From: SOIL31 sp964636815
GTDB lineage: Bacteria; Babelota; Babeliae; Babelales; Vermiphilaceae
Assembly (NCBI GenBank): GCA_964636815.1
Contig: CAZWTF010000001.1
Location: forward strand, 62,001 to 126,000
Reading direction: 5' to 3'
Length of the DNA stretch: 64,000 nucleotides
Shown one piece after another: positions 17,821 through 26,730 of the stretch (its first letter is position 1; the number at the start of each line of letters is the position of its first letter). The notes under the pieces were generated by a model, which saw only the letters and a program-made list of their open reading frames with translations, did not search any database and had not been told where the DNA came from. A program made the position numbers and the translations under genes.

Positions 17821-18267
17821 ATGAAAAAAATTATTGCATTGCTTATTACGTGTTGTGTTGTTTTTCAGTTGGCGTTTTTAGAAGGTTCTAAATCAACTGA
17901 ACAGATGCAGCAAGAAGAACGTTTAGGCGGTGGTGCAGAAAGACATACAGATATAACTTCTCGTGCAGAGGATCGTGAGCGTGAGCAAAATTTTAATAAT
18001 GCTCAAGCTACTGAACGTGATGAAAAAAATGAACGTATTCATCATTTGAATAATGCTGAGGTAACGGGAGTGCGAGAAAAAGTAGAAAGAAGTGGCCTTT
18101 TGGATAATGCTCGTATAACAACGCGTGCGCAAAATCTTGAGCGTCAAGAACTTATTACCAACGCGCAAGTAACTGAGCAAAGAGAGCGACAAGAGCGTAA
18201 AGATGCCGTAAATAATGCAAGTTTAACTGAGCGCATGGAAAGAGAATCTCGTCGCGATGCTCATTGA
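17821..18267 (+). CDS. Exported protein with 18-residue tandem helical repeats
   Basis: Not recognised. 148 residues. Residues 1-21 look like a signal peptide (MKKIIALLITCCVVFQLAFL). From about residue 40 to the end it consists of six consecutive 18-residue units with consensus NNAxxTxRxExxER; the first unit is degenerate. 18 residues equal five alpha-helical turns, so each unit presents the same face, suggesting a long charged helix or coiled coil outside the cytoplasm. Convergent with sbcC. Confidence 0.8.
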   Translation: MKKIIALLITCCVVFQLAFLEGSKSTEQMQQEERLGGGAERHTDITSRAEDREREQNFNNAQATERDEKNERIHHLNNAEVTGVREKVERSGLLDNARITTRAQNLERQELITNAQVTEQRERQERKDAVNNASLTERMERESRRDAH

Positions 18268-18296
18268 TGTAGTTTTTTCTCGGATCGTTTTTTAGA

Positions 18297-21008
18297 TTAT
18301 CCTTGTTCAATAATACTGATGGTGCTGCCTTGTACACCTTTTTCAATATAAAATTGTACCGGAAACTGATCTTTCATGCTTGGTAAATGGGATACTATGA
18401 TAATTTTAGAAAAATCATCTTGTATTTTGTGAAGAGCATCCATAATATGTCCCAAGCCTTCTTCATCTTGCGATCCAAAACCTTCATCTATAATTAACGT
18501 TTGCAATGCTGTCCCTGCACGACGTGCAAGAAGCTTAGAAATGGCTATGCGCAATGCAAAATCAATACGGAACGCTTCCCCTCCTGAAAATAGTTCATAC
18601 GGCCTGATACCTGCTTGATCAGAAATTTTGATATCTAATGTTTCCTTGGTTCCACCTTTTTTTAAATCACGTAATGAATCGATAAAAATTTGTGCTTGAT
18701 TGTTGGTGAGACGAGAAAGTAAAATATTTGCTTCTTGTTCAATTTCAGGAATTGCTTCTTCAATGAGTAGAGCTTGAATTCCATCTTTTCCTGTTGCGGT
18801 GGCAATTGTTTGATAATCATCAATAATCGCATCTAATTGTATGACGTTTGTTTGCTCTTGTTCGAATTCTTGTTTTATTTTTTCTAAATGTTTGTGCTGA
18901 TTTTCGATGCTCCCTTTTGCATGAAGCAATGATTCTTTTGTATGTTTTAGTTCAGCTTTGTGTGTATCAAGTTTTGTTTCTTGCTCGTGTAATATTTGTA
19001 ATTGCTTTGCAAGATCGCCGAGTGCTGTGCGTTTTTTGTCAGTATTTTGTATGTTTGCTTTAACTGTTTTAAGTTCATCACACAGCTTACTAATACTATT
19101 TTTACGCATCTCTTGTTGTGCAATATCTTTTTGCGTTGTTTGATGTTCAACCAGTTGTGCTTCAATGAGTTTGAACTGTTCTTGATCTTTTTTATACGCT
19201 TCTTCTTTGTATTGGTGAGTATTAAGTTGCTGTTCGAGATGTTTTTTCTGTTGCAACAGCTCATTATATCGTAGATCATTGATTGTTGGTGTAGCACTTT
19301 GTTGGTGTGTGATCTCGTTTTCTTTTTTTGCTATTGTGTCCGCATGATTGATGATGTGCGAATCAGTTTGAGCAGATGCTGTTAATAGTTGCGCTATTTG
19401 CTGTGCTATTTTTGCACGTAGTGCGCTGTTATCAGTTATTTTTGTGGTTATAGTAACCGCGTGCTGCAGTTGTTCTTTGTTTTTTGTAATCGTTGCGTGT
19501 TGTGCAATCAATATTTCTTTGAGTGCAGGAATAATGCGTTTGAGTCGCTGTAGTCGATGCGCTAAAAATGATTCTTGTTTTTCAAAATTAAGTTTTAAAA
19601 ATCTTCTGCGTGATGCTGATAAATTTTGTTCACAGAGTGGGCAGCTGGAATCATCGCCATGTACCATCTTTTTTTTGTTTACTAAACTATTCAATTCACT
19701 ATTGATCCAGTTGCCGAGTGAAACAAAGTGTTGGTATGCAGATTTACGTTTTTCTAAGTGTGATTCTTGTGTGGCAACGGTTTCGGCGGTAACCGTTATT
19801 TTTGATAAAGCTTGCTCATCAGTTTTGATGTGCGTTGCAATGAGTGCATCATCAGTTTGTAGTTGAGTAAGCTGTTGCTTACCGTTTTGTGCAATTGTGT
19901 TTAGATTTTTTTGTTCTGCACGTAAGCGTTCTAATTCCAATTGCAGCGCATGGCTCTGTTTGGTTAATTCATCTTTGTACTGCTGTTCAATCACATTGAT
20001 TTGTTGCGTGATGGTGAGTAATGTTTGTTTGTGTTCAAGATTATCTTGTAACAGTTTTTGATGTTGAGCAATTGCGGCGATTAATTTATTTTTTTGTTGT
20101 TCAAGCAGATGAATGTTGTTGAGTGCTTGTTTTTTTTTGTTAATCTGGCGCCATTGTGTCAAAAGATCACGTAACTGTTGTTTGTGTATTGTTGCTTGCT
20201 CAGTCAGTTGTTGCAGTTGAAATGATACATTGTGGAACTGTTTTTGTTGTTCATCATGCGCAGAGCGTTGTTGTAAAAGTTCTTTGTGTTGACTGGCTAA
20301 TATTTGTTCTGTTTGCACAAGATTTTTCATTTCTGAATCAAGGCGTGCAAGCTCCGTGTTGAGTGTTTCTTGTGTTGTAAGTTCTTGTAACCGTTTTTCT
20401 TGTAACGCCATGAGGACAGTTTTTTTATTGAAGGCATCTTTTACCTTTTCCATGGCAAGTTTGCGGATCACTTCATACTGATCAAGGCCTAAAATGGTTG
20501 CTAAAATCTGTTTGCGGTCTTTGGGAGATTTTTTTGAAAATTCATTTGAGCTGCCTTGACGTAAGAAAGCTGAATTAGAAAATGAATCAAAATCAAGGCG
20601 TAATGTCTGTTCAATTTTTTCTTGGGTTGTGCGAATTGTCTTATCAGTTAATGGAATAAGTGTATCTGATTGCGCATCGAGCATTCCAAATTCAAGAACG
20701 TTAACTGGTTTGCCGTATGTTTCCATATATTCGCGACGGATGCGATAGTGTTTGCCGCCAAATAAAAAATCAAAAACAACAAGCATTTGTGTTTGACCTA
20801 ATCTGAGTAAACCTTGATCTGCTTTTGATGCACCTGATACTTTACGTGCTTGTCCCCAAATTGCCCACGTCATTGCATCGAGTAACGCTGATTTGCCATG
20901 ACCATTTTTTCCTGAAAGACAAATAAGGGAATGGTTTGTAAAATCAACGGTTTGTAAGTTGGGACCGTAGCTGAGGAAATTTTTAATTTGGATTTTTTGT
21001 GGGATCAT
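18297..21008 (-). CDS. sbcC: SbcC/Rad50-type exonuclease subunit
   Basis: ATPase subunit of the SbcCD DNA end-processing nuclease. 903 residues from the ATG at 21008; a TTG two codons upstream is less well spaced to AAGG. Walker A GKNGHGKS at residues 33-40, long coiled-coil arms, zinc hook CPLC near residue 456, signature LFSGGEAFR near 807 and Walker B LIIDEGFG near 839. The partner nuclease sbcD is not adjacent, whereas the two are usually linked. Confidence 0.95.
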   Translation of the reverse strand: MIPQKIQIKNFLSYGPNLQTVDFTNHSLICLSGKNGHGKSALLDAMTWAIWGQARKVSGASKADQGLLRLGQTQMLVVFDFLFGGKHYRIRREYMETYGKPVNVLEFGMLDAQSDTLIPLTDKTIRTTQEKIEQTLRLDFDSFSNSAFLRQGSSNEFSKKSPKDRKQILATILGLDQYEVIRKLAMEKVKDAFNKKTVLMALQEKRLQELTTQETLNTELARLDSEMKNLVQTEQILASQHKELLQQRSAHDEQQKQFHNVSFQLQQLTEQATIHKQQLRDLLTQWRQINKKKQALNNIHLLEQQKNKLIAAIAQHQKLLQDNLEHKQTLLTITQQINVIEQQYKDELTKQSHALQLELERLRAEQKNLNTIAQNGKQQLTQLQTDDALIATHIKTDEQALSKITVTAETVATQESHLEKRKSAYQHFVSLGNWINSELNSLVNKKKMVHGDDSSCPLCEQNLSASRRRFLKLNFEKQESFLAHRLQRLKRIIPALKEILIAQHATITKNKEQLQHAVTITTKITDNSALRAKIAQQIAQLLTASAQTDSHIINHADTIAKKENEITHQQSATPTINDLRYNELLQQKKHLEQQLNTHQYKEEAYKKDQEQFKLIEAQLVEHQTTQKDIAQQEMRKNSISKLCDELKTVKANIQNTDKKRTALGDLAKQLQILHEQETKLDTHKAELKHTKESLLHAKGSIENQHKHLEKIKQEFEQEQTNVIQLDAIIDDYQTIATATGKDGIQALLIEEAIPEIEQEANILLSRLTNNQAQIFIDSLRDLKKGGTKETLDIKISDQAGIRPYELFSGGEAFRIDFALRIAISKLLARRAGTALQTLIIDEGFGSQDEEGLGHIMDALHKIQDDFSKIIIVSHLPSMKDQFPVQFYIEKGVQGSTISIIEQG

Positions 21009-21064
21009 ACTCAACGCCTTATTTTTTTCTTGATTTTGTGCATACTAGTTTAACATTAGCTGGA

Positions 21065-21076
21065 TTTGCCGGCAAA
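21065..21076. promoter_or_regulatory. 12-bp palindrome in divergent promoter region
   Basis: TTTGCCGGCAAA is a perfect palindrome midway between the divergent sbcC and the next exported-protein gene. It could be an operator, but there is no second copy in the window to support that. Confidence 0.25.
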
Positions 21077-21115
21077 CGGTAAAATAAATAAGTTGAATAT
21101 ACGTAAGAGGATATT

Positions 21116-22060
21116 ATGCACAAGTTGAGTTTAATAAGAGTACAATTATTATTGTTTTTTTTGTGTGGGGTGCAATATTCGTTGCATGGTATGTTGAATA
21201 TTGAAAAAGATAAAGAAACGGTATGTGATATTGTTGTATTAAATAGGTTGTCTCATGGTGATTATCATATGTATCGTACTGTAGCTGTGTTGAGCAAAGT
21301 ACATAATGAAATTATAGAAGATAGATATAAGCCAAAGAAAAAATGTATTGAAGAATATATAGAAAAAAATAAAGATAATTTATTATTGGTAACTGGTACA
21401 AAATCATGGAATAAAGACTTTAGTAAATGTGCATGGGTAACATATGGTGGTGATGCTGGCAATCTCAAAAAGTTACAGTTAACTTTAGTTGAGAAATGTG
21501 ATGATCAGGTAATAAGCAAATGTGTTTCACGGGAAGGTTTTTATTTCCCTATTTTTGAAGATAATATACGTCCGTTTTTTGATAAAGATGAACATGTTTC
21601 TTTTTATGGGTATGGAGAAACAAAAAATTGTGGTGGTAATAATACACACTCTTTTGTTCAATATTGTTTTGATCTTAAGGGAAATAGCCTATGTTATGAA
21701 TGTTGGTTTTATTATTACAGCAATTTTTCTGAAAAGAGCAGTCGGACTGGCAAATCGCTGTTGGATTTATTCCAATATCCTGCGTTGGTAAAAGCTATTT
21801 TGCAATCAAAAAAAGTAGAGATTACGCATTGTTGTGACAAAGGTGATCAAGTAAAGAGATTGTATATAACAAGAGCAATTATTCCTGATAATTATAAACT
21901 TTTTGTAAAGAGTGCTGGGGTGGAAAAAATAGAAAAACTTAAGCGTTGGCGTATTGGTTATCCCACTTATACTTCCTACGATTCTTTAGAGGGTGATTTA
22001 AAAAAAGCGATTGATGATCAATATGAACAACAGCAAGCTGAAAAAATAGCGGAGATTTAA
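21116..22060 (+). CDS. Exported protein of unknown function, possibly F-box-like at N-terminus
   Basis: Not recognised. 314 residues. Signal peptide about residues 1-25 ending LHG followed by Met. Residues 40-75 (IVVLNRLSHGDY, then AVLSKVHNEIIEDRY) resemble an F-box: a Leu-rich helix, an Asp, then a V-S-K-x-x-x-x-x-I pattern. This is weak and could be chance. The rest is Cys- and aromatic-rich with no motif I know. Ribosome site AGAGGAT. Two bases before the phosphohexomutase gene, so the two are likely co-transcribed. Confidence 0.75.
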   Translation: MHKLSLIRVQLLLFFLCGVQYSLHGMLNIEKDKETVCDIVVLNRLSHGDYHMYRTVAVLSKVHNEIIEDRYKPKKKCIEEYIEKNKDNLLLVTGTKSWNKDFSKCAWVTYGGDAGNLKKLQLTLVEKCDDQVISKCVSREGFYFPIFEDNIRPFFDKDEHVSFYGYGETKNCGGNNTHSFVQYCFDLKGNSLCYECWFYYYSNFSEKSSRTGKSLLDLFQYPALVKAILQSKKVEITHCCDKGDQVKRLYITRAIIPDNYKLFVKSAGVEKIEKLKRWRIGYPTYTSYDSLEGDLKKAIDDQYEQQQAEKIAEI

Positions 22061-22061
22061 T

Positions 22062-23468
22062 ATGATGATGAAGGAAACAATTTTTCGTGAATATGATATT
22101 CGCGGATTAGTGAATGATGAATTGGTTATAGATGCGGTGTATGATCTTGGCCGTGCAATCGCTTTTTATTTAAAACAACTGAATAACAAGGTTAAAACAG
22201 TTGCAGTGGGAATGGATGGTAGAGAAAGTTCACCTGCAATAAAACAAGAGCTATGCCGTGCATTATTAGATAGTGGTATGGATGTACTATTTGTGGGAGT
22301 GTGTTCATCTCCCATGATTTATTTTACGACATACACAATGCCGGTTGATGCGGCAGTGATGATTACTGCTTCTCATAATCCTAAAGAATATAATGGTTTA
22401 AAAATATGTTTGGGTACGCATTCATTGTGGGGTGCGCAAATTAAAGAGTTAGCAAAACTATATTTTGCAAAAAAATCTCTTACATCTGGATATCCGGGCA
22501 GCTATAGCGAACATATGATTAAAGATGATTACATTGCCTGGCATGCAGAAAAATTTGCACATCTGAAAGGTGCTAATATTGCTGCAGTAATTGATTGTGG
22601 TAATGGTGCAGCGGGTGTTGTAATACCTGATATTATCAAAACAATGGAATGGAAAAATGCGCATTTATTATGTGCAGAAGTTGATGGTACATTCCCTAAT
22701 CATGAAGCAGATCCTACTCATATTAAAAATATGCAACATGTGTTGCACGCATTGCAGTCAACAGATGCGGTAGTTGGGATTGGTTTTGATGGCGACGCTG
22801 ATCGTATGGGTGCTATGACCAAAGAGGGCGAATTGGTTCCTGGCGATAAAATGATTGCATTATTTGCGCAACCGATAATCAAAGAACATCCAGGCATGAC
22901 GGTTGTATATAATATTGTCTGTTCTTCAGGGTTGACTGAACTATTAGAACAATGGAATGCGCAAACGGTGGTAACACCAGTGGGACATTCAATTATAGAA
23001 GAAAGTATGCTTACGCATAATGCAATGCTTGGCGGTGAAACCAGTTGCCATTTCTTTTTTAGAGATAAGCATTTTGGGTATGATGATGGTGTGTATGCAA
23101 TGTTTAGGCTGATTGAACTTTTAGTGCAATCAAAAAAAAGTTTAACAGATCTACTGACTGTGTTTCCGCATAAAGTTACTTCGCCAGAATTTAGAATCAC
23201 ATGTGCTGAAGATAAAAAGAATAAAGTGGTTGAAGGTGTAAAAGATTTATTTTCTCAGCAGAAAAATGTAAAGCTTATAACCATCGATGGTGTGAAAGTG
23301 ATCACCGATTATGGATGGGGACTTGTACGCGCATCTAATACTCAGCCAGCACTTTCTATCCGTTTTGAGGCGAATACACAAGAAGATTTGCAACACATTA
23401 AGGAAGATTTTATTCAAGTATTGGCGCATTTTTTGGATGAAAAATTTTTGCGAGAGCAGTTAAGGTAG
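22062..23468 (+). CDS. Phosphomannomutase/phosphoglucomutase
   Basis: Alpha-D-phosphohexomutase that interconverts hexose 1- and 6-phosphates, feeding sugar-nucleotide and envelope precursor synthesis. 468 residues. Phosphoserine loop TASHNP at residues 102-107 (Ser104), Mg loop FDGDADR near 243, sugar loop GETSCHFFF (family usually GExSGH, here Cys replaces Gly) and phosphate loop RASNTQPALSIRFE. The exact sugar (mannose or glucose) cannot be told. Confidence 0.93.
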   Translation: MMMKETIFREYDIRGLVNDELVIDAVYDLGRAIAFYLKQLNNKVKTVAVGMDGRESSPAIKQELCRALLDSGMDVLFVGVCSSPMIYFTTYTMPVDAAVMITASHNPKEYNGLKICLGTHSLWGAQIKELAKLYFAKKSLTSGYPGSYSEHMIKDDYIAWHAEKFAHLKGANIAAVIDCGNGAAGVVIPDIIKTMEWKNAHLLCAEVDGTFPNHEADPTHIKNMQHVLHALQSTDAVVGIGFDGDADRMGAMTKEGELVPGDKMIALFAQPIIKEHPGMTVVYNIVCSSGLTELLEQWNAQTVVTPVGHSIIEESMLTHNAMLGGETSCHFFFRDKHFGYDDGVYAMFRLIELLVQSKKSLTDLLTVFPHKVTSPEFRITCAEDKKNKVVEGVKDLFSQQKNVKLITIDGVKVITDYGWGLVRASNTQPALSIRFEANTQEDLQHIKEDFIQVLAHFLDEKFLREQLR

Positions 23469-23483
23469 CAAAAAAAGAATTAT

Positions 23484-24308
23484 ATGAATAATAGAGTTGG
23501 CGCGCATATTCGTATGCATTCATCATTACATGAATTATTGCAAAGGGCAGATGCTTTAAGTCTGCCCTTTTTCCAATGTTTTTTTGTACCAAAAGAAACA
23601 GGAAAATTAATTCATGCGCCTAATGATGTGATATTTGAGTTTTTAAAAATACGACGCGCACATTTCGATGAACTTTATTGTCATGCATCATATTGGGCTA
23701 ATTTAGCAAGTTTGGGTAATAATGGCTTGTCGCAGCTGCGCAGAGAAGTTACATTTGCCAAACGTCTTGAATTTACACACCTTGTGCTCCATGCAGGAAC
23801 TGCAAAAGGTGCTCAACATAAGAATGAAGGAGTTGATGCATTAGCTATTGCATTGAATAAGTTGTGCAAACAAGAACGCGATATTACAATTTTATTAGAA
23901 AATACGTGTCACACTAACTTAGCAGTTGGGAGTGACATTTTTGATTTTAAACTATTGCTTGAAAAAATTGATATGCCAGAACGTATTGGTTTTTGCATTG
24001 ATACTGCGCATGCACATTCATTTGGGTATGATGTGGTGAGTGCAAAAGGGCAACATGATTTTATTACATTACTCGATACAGCAATTGGTCTTGAGCGTAT
24101 TCAACTCATTCATTTGAATGACACAACTGAAAAACTGGGCTCATTTATTGATCGTCACAGTATTATGGGTCAAGGTAATATTGGTGAAGGTGCACTCAAA
24201 AGATTTGCAATGCATGAACAGTTGCAACATATACCACTGCTGATCGAATCGCCTGAGTTGGCAGCAGAAGATGAGTTATTAATTTTAAATAAAATCCGTA
24301 ACTGGTGA
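23484..24308 (+). CDS. nfo: Endonuclease IV (AP endonuclease)
   Basis: Zinc-dependent base-excision repair enzyme cleaving at abasic sites. 274 residues. TIM-barrel motifs: VGAHIRMHSSLHELLQRA at the start, LVLHAGTAKG, ILLENT, GFCIDTAHAHSFGYDV and HLNDTTEKLGSFIDRHSIMGQG, with metal-binding His/Asp/Glu in place. Fifteen bases after the phosphohexomutase gene. A terminator-like hairpin sits inside the first 90 bases of the coding region. Confidence 0.95.
   Translation: MNNRVGAHIRMHSSLHELLQRADALSLPFFQCFFVPKETGKLIHAPNDVIFEFLKIRRAHFDELYCHASYWANLASLGNNGLSQLRREVTFAKRLEFTHLVLHAGTAKGAQHKNEGVDALAIALNKLCKQERDITILLENTCHTNLAVGSDIFDFKLLLEKIDMPERIGFCIDTAHAHSFGYDVVSAKGQHDFITLLDTAIGLERIQLIHLNDTTEKLGSFIDRHSIMGQGNIGEGALKRFAMHEQLQHIPLLIESPELAAEDELLILNKIRNW
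23542..23575 (+). terminator. Terminator-like hairpin inside the start of nfo
   Basis: A perfect 10-bp inverted repeat (AAAGGGCAGA at 23542-23551 and its complement at 23561-23570), 9-nt loop, followed directly by TTTTT-like sequence. It lies 74 nt after the phosphohexomutase stop and inside the nfo coding sequence. It could attenuate nfo or end the upstream transcript. Confidence 0.45.
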
Positions 24309-24318
24309 TGATACAAAG

Positions 24319-24981
24319 TTATGAGGTGGTGTGGTAATGGAAATAAAACGCCATTCCCCAAAGAGAAAAGAATAGCCCAAGGAATCCTGTTGCTCCTGTT
24401 GCCATTATGCATTTTATAGGTATAGCATCTATATCGATTTCCTCATTATCTTCACTATCATCTTTTTTAAAAGCTTCGATCGTTATTGTATTGTCTTGTT
24501 CGATTACTTCTTGTGTTATATCATTTGACTCAATATTAATATACACAGCATTTGATCCTGGATGTTGTGGCAAATATTTTTCGCGTATAAGCTTTATGGC
24601 TGATGTTATTTGTTCAGGGCTGTATCTTTGAGTGATGGCGTTGAATAATGCTAATTTGTCTTTATCATTACCAATCTTAAAATTATGGGTCATAAGGTTT
24701 TCAAGGTCATTAATAGAATTTAATGGAGATAATTGCTCGCATATTTCTTTTAATTTTTCGCGATCTTGATGAGAGTATTGTGCGATTGGTTTATTAATAG
24801 TGATATCAGATAAATTGAACTCTTGATGTATTGCCAACAATTGCTCATACGATTCTTGCGATGATGAAAATTTTATCTTGTTCGCAACATGGTCTTTGGC
24901 AGTTAGCTCATTAGTCATAGCATGTGTATGTAATGTCCCGGTTGCGGCAATGAAGAAAGTGAGAAGGATGTGTATTTTCAT
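24319..24981 (-). CDS. Exported protein with C-terminal membrane anchor, unknown
   Basis: Not recognised. 220 residues. Signal peptide about residues 1-21 ending THA followed by Met. Helical middle part, an acidic stretch (KKDDSEDNEEIDIDAIP) and a C-terminal membrane segment (ATGATGFLGLFFSLWGMAFY). This topology suggests an anchored envelope protein. The next gene upstream has a similar acidic stretch and tail, so the two may be distant paralogues. Confidence 0.75.
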   Translation of the reverse strand: MKIHILLTFFIAATGTLHTHAMTNELTAKDHVANKIKFSSSQESYEQLLAIHQEFNLSDITINKPIAQYSHQDREKLKEICEQLSPLNSINDLENLMTHNFKIGNDKDKLALFNAITQRYSPEQITSAIKLIREKYLPQHPGSNAVYINIESNDITQEVIEQDNTITIEAFKKDDSEDNEEIDIDAIPIKCIMATGATGFLGLFFSLWGMAFYFHYHTTS

Positions 24982-25023
24982 GAAAGGCTTTCAATGTATA
25001 TTTTTGTGTTAACGGTTTCTTCT

Positions 25024-25072
25024 AGCTATCATGCTAAGATCAACAATCATATCAAAAAAAGCCTTTAAGTAC
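25024..25072 (-). pseudogene. Possible remnant of a duplicated C-terminal membrane segment
   Basis: The intergenic DNA between the two neighbouring minus-strand genes matches the DNA encoding the C-terminus of the upstream gene at about 25 of 31 positions (around 25024-25056 against 25096-25127). Read on the minus strand it gives FFDMIVDLSMIA, comparable to GVIGIIVYLSVLA. This looks like a decayed copy of the tail of a paralogue, with no other part left. Confidence 0.4.
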
Positions 25073-25083
25073 ATGTTTTTGTA

Positions 25084-25542
25084 TTAATGTCCAGTTGCTA
25101 ATACGCTAAGATAAACAATTATACCAATGACTCCTGCGCAACCCCCCATTGCACATAATATTTCTCCTCCTCTTACCGGAGTAGCGTAATCTTGTTGAGT
25201 TGTTGTTTCTATTTCAGGAATTTGTTGATTGGCATTCTGGTTGTTGTGCGTATGTGCGCCAGGGTGGTCATTGAGGGGTATAATAATATCTGCTATTTCT
25301 TCTTCCTCTTCTTGTTTTTCTTTTAATGCAGCAGTATTGTTTCTTGTTGTAGCATTAAAATTGTTCGTAGAGAAGGTCTTTAGGGGAATGCTTTGATTAC
25401 TAATTTTGTTTGCAGTTGTGTTATATGTAAGTTTTGGTGAATAAAGTTGTTGAGCCTGGAAGGGTAATATTGGATCGTACATAGCGTGTATTTGTGTGGA
25501 GTAGAATGTTGTTACAGTGACGATCGTGTATAGAAGATTCAT
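25084..25542 (-). CDS. Exported protein with C-terminal membrane anchor, unknown
   Basis: Not recognised. 152 residues from the ATG at 25542, which starts a signal peptide ending QIHA followed by Met; an upstream ATG at 25596 would place 18 charged residues before it and is less likely. The middle is Asn/Thr-rich with an acidic EEEEEIADI stretch, and the last 25 residues form a Gly-rich membrane segment. Same architecture as the downstream gene. Confidence 0.7.
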   Translation of the reverse strand: MNLLYTIVTVTTFYSTQIHAMYDPILPFQAQQLYSPKLTYNTTANKISNQSIPLKTFSTNNFNATTRNNTAALKEKQEEEEEIADIIIPLNDHPGAHTHNNQNANQQIPEIETTTQQDYATPVRGGEILCAMGGCAGVIGIIVYLSVLATGH

Positions 25543-25671
25543 TTTCAAGAGAAACCTTTTTTTTATATGTACTATTAAATTGTCGTTATTGTACATAATT
25601 TATATGTAGAATGCTAGATGGATGAAATGAAGGAGTTTGTTGAAGGATACGAACGGTCAAGGAGTGTAATG

Positions 25672-26676
25672 ATGCGTGTAGCAATTAATGGATTTGGTAG
25701 AATTGGACGTAGTTTTTTGCGTTGTGTAGAACAAGATAAAAAGAGTAGTTTTGAGATTGTTGCTATTAATATTGGTAGTTCACAACCGGAATACGTAGCA
25801 CACATGTTTAAGTATGATACTTTAATGGGTAAATTTCAGGGAGATGTTTCTCTGCATGGTGACGAACTGATTATTGATGGTCATCGTATAAAAATTATTG
25901 CTGAACTTGATCCTGAAAAATTGCCATGGAATACGCTGAATATTGATTGGGTTGTCGATTGCACTGGTAAATTTACGCATCGTGAAGGGGCACAAAAACA
26001 TATCTTTGCCGGTGCTCAACGTGTACTGATTTCTGCCCCCGCACATGATGAAGATATTGCAATTGTTCCTGGTGTTAATGAAGAGCTGTTTAATCCTGAA
26101 AAGCACAAAATCGTATCATTGGGCAGTTGTACAACAAATGCATTCATTCCAACACTGAAGGTTTTAGATGATGCATTCGGTCTTGTACGTGGTTGTATGA
26201 CAACAATACATGCATACACCAATTCACAAGTGTTGTTGGATGTTGATGCAAAAGATTTGCGGTTTTCGCGTGCTGCAGCCCTTAATATTATACCTGCTTC
26301 AACAGGTGCCGCAGGTATGTTGGGAAAAATTTTACCACATTTGAAAGATAAAATTTCTGCCAAAGCTATGCGTGTTCCTGTGGGTAAAGTATCTTTGATA
26401 GACCTTGTTTTTGAGGCAAAAAAAGGTCTATCGATTGAAGATGTGCACAATGCGTTTAAACATGCTGCGCAAGGTAAAATGAAACATATTGTTGCATTGA
26501 CTATGGAACCATTAGTTTCGAGTGATTTTAGTGGAGATCCACATTCAGTTATTATTGATGGTTTATTGACAACAACGAATGGCACGATGGGACAAGTTTT
26601 TGGGTGGTATGATAATGAATGGGGTTATAGCGAGCGGATGAAGGATTTCTTGGTGTATGTAAGTAAAATAAGATGA
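25672..26676 (+). CDS. gap: Glyceraldehyde-3-phosphate dehydrogenase
   Basis: Glycolytic enzyme oxidising glyceraldehyde 3-phosphate. 334 residues from ATG 25672, which has AAGGAG seven bases upstream and starts at the conserved MRVAINGFGRIGR; earlier ATGs at 25618 and 25669 are unlikely. Catalytic Cys in SLGSCTTNA, then HAYTNSQ, NIIPASTGAAG and WYDNEWGYS. The NAD-specificity position, normally Asp in an ND motif, reads NIGSSQPE, so cofactor preference may be relaxed towards NADP (inference). The second catalytic-region signature CTTNCLAP is changed to CTTNAFIP. Confidence 0.94.
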   Translation: MRVAINGFGRIGRSFLRCVEQDKKSSFEIVAINIGSSQPEYVAHMFKYDTLMGKFQGDVSLHGDELIIDGHRIKIIAELDPEKLPWNTLNIDWVVDCTGKFTHREGAQKHIFAGAQRVLISAPAHDEDIAIVPGVNEELFNPEKHKIVSLGSCTTNAFIPTLKVLDDAFGLVRGCMTTIHAYTNSQVLLDVDAKDLRFSRAAALNIIPASTGAAGMLGKILPHLKDKISAKAMRVPVGKVSLIDLVFEAKKGLSIEDVHNAFKHAAQGKMKHIVALTMEPLVSSDFSGDPHSVIIDGLLTTTNGTMGQVFGWYDNEWGYSERMKDFLVYVSKIR

Positions 26677-26696
26677 ATGCGAATCATAAAAAGCGA

Positions 26697-26730
26697 AAGG
26701 GGGCTTTTAAGCCCCCTGTTTTTTTATTTT
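26697..26730 (+). terminator. Intrinsic terminator after gap
   Basis: GGGGGCT at 26699-26705 pairs with AGCCCCC at 26710-26716 across a short loop, followed by a long T-run. It separates gap from the convergent gene whose stop is at 26724. Confidence 0.85.

Noticed and set aside
19444..19866. 140-residue plus-strand frame opposite sbcC
   Set aside because: It is antisense to the well-supported SbcC coiled-coil region, Cys/Ser-rich as a reverse translation of Gln/Lys codons, and has no ribosome site or neighbour.
21116..22060. Fourth macro-domain paralogue
   Set aside because: It has a signal peptide of the same type, but lacks the IALPxxGx and LLDCYxxxL pattern and the closing LPxxLI motif.
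22062..24308. Operon function linking phosphohexomutase and endonuclease IV
   Set aside because: The genes are only adjacent, with a terminator-like hairpin between their functional parts, and nothing indicates a shared pathway.
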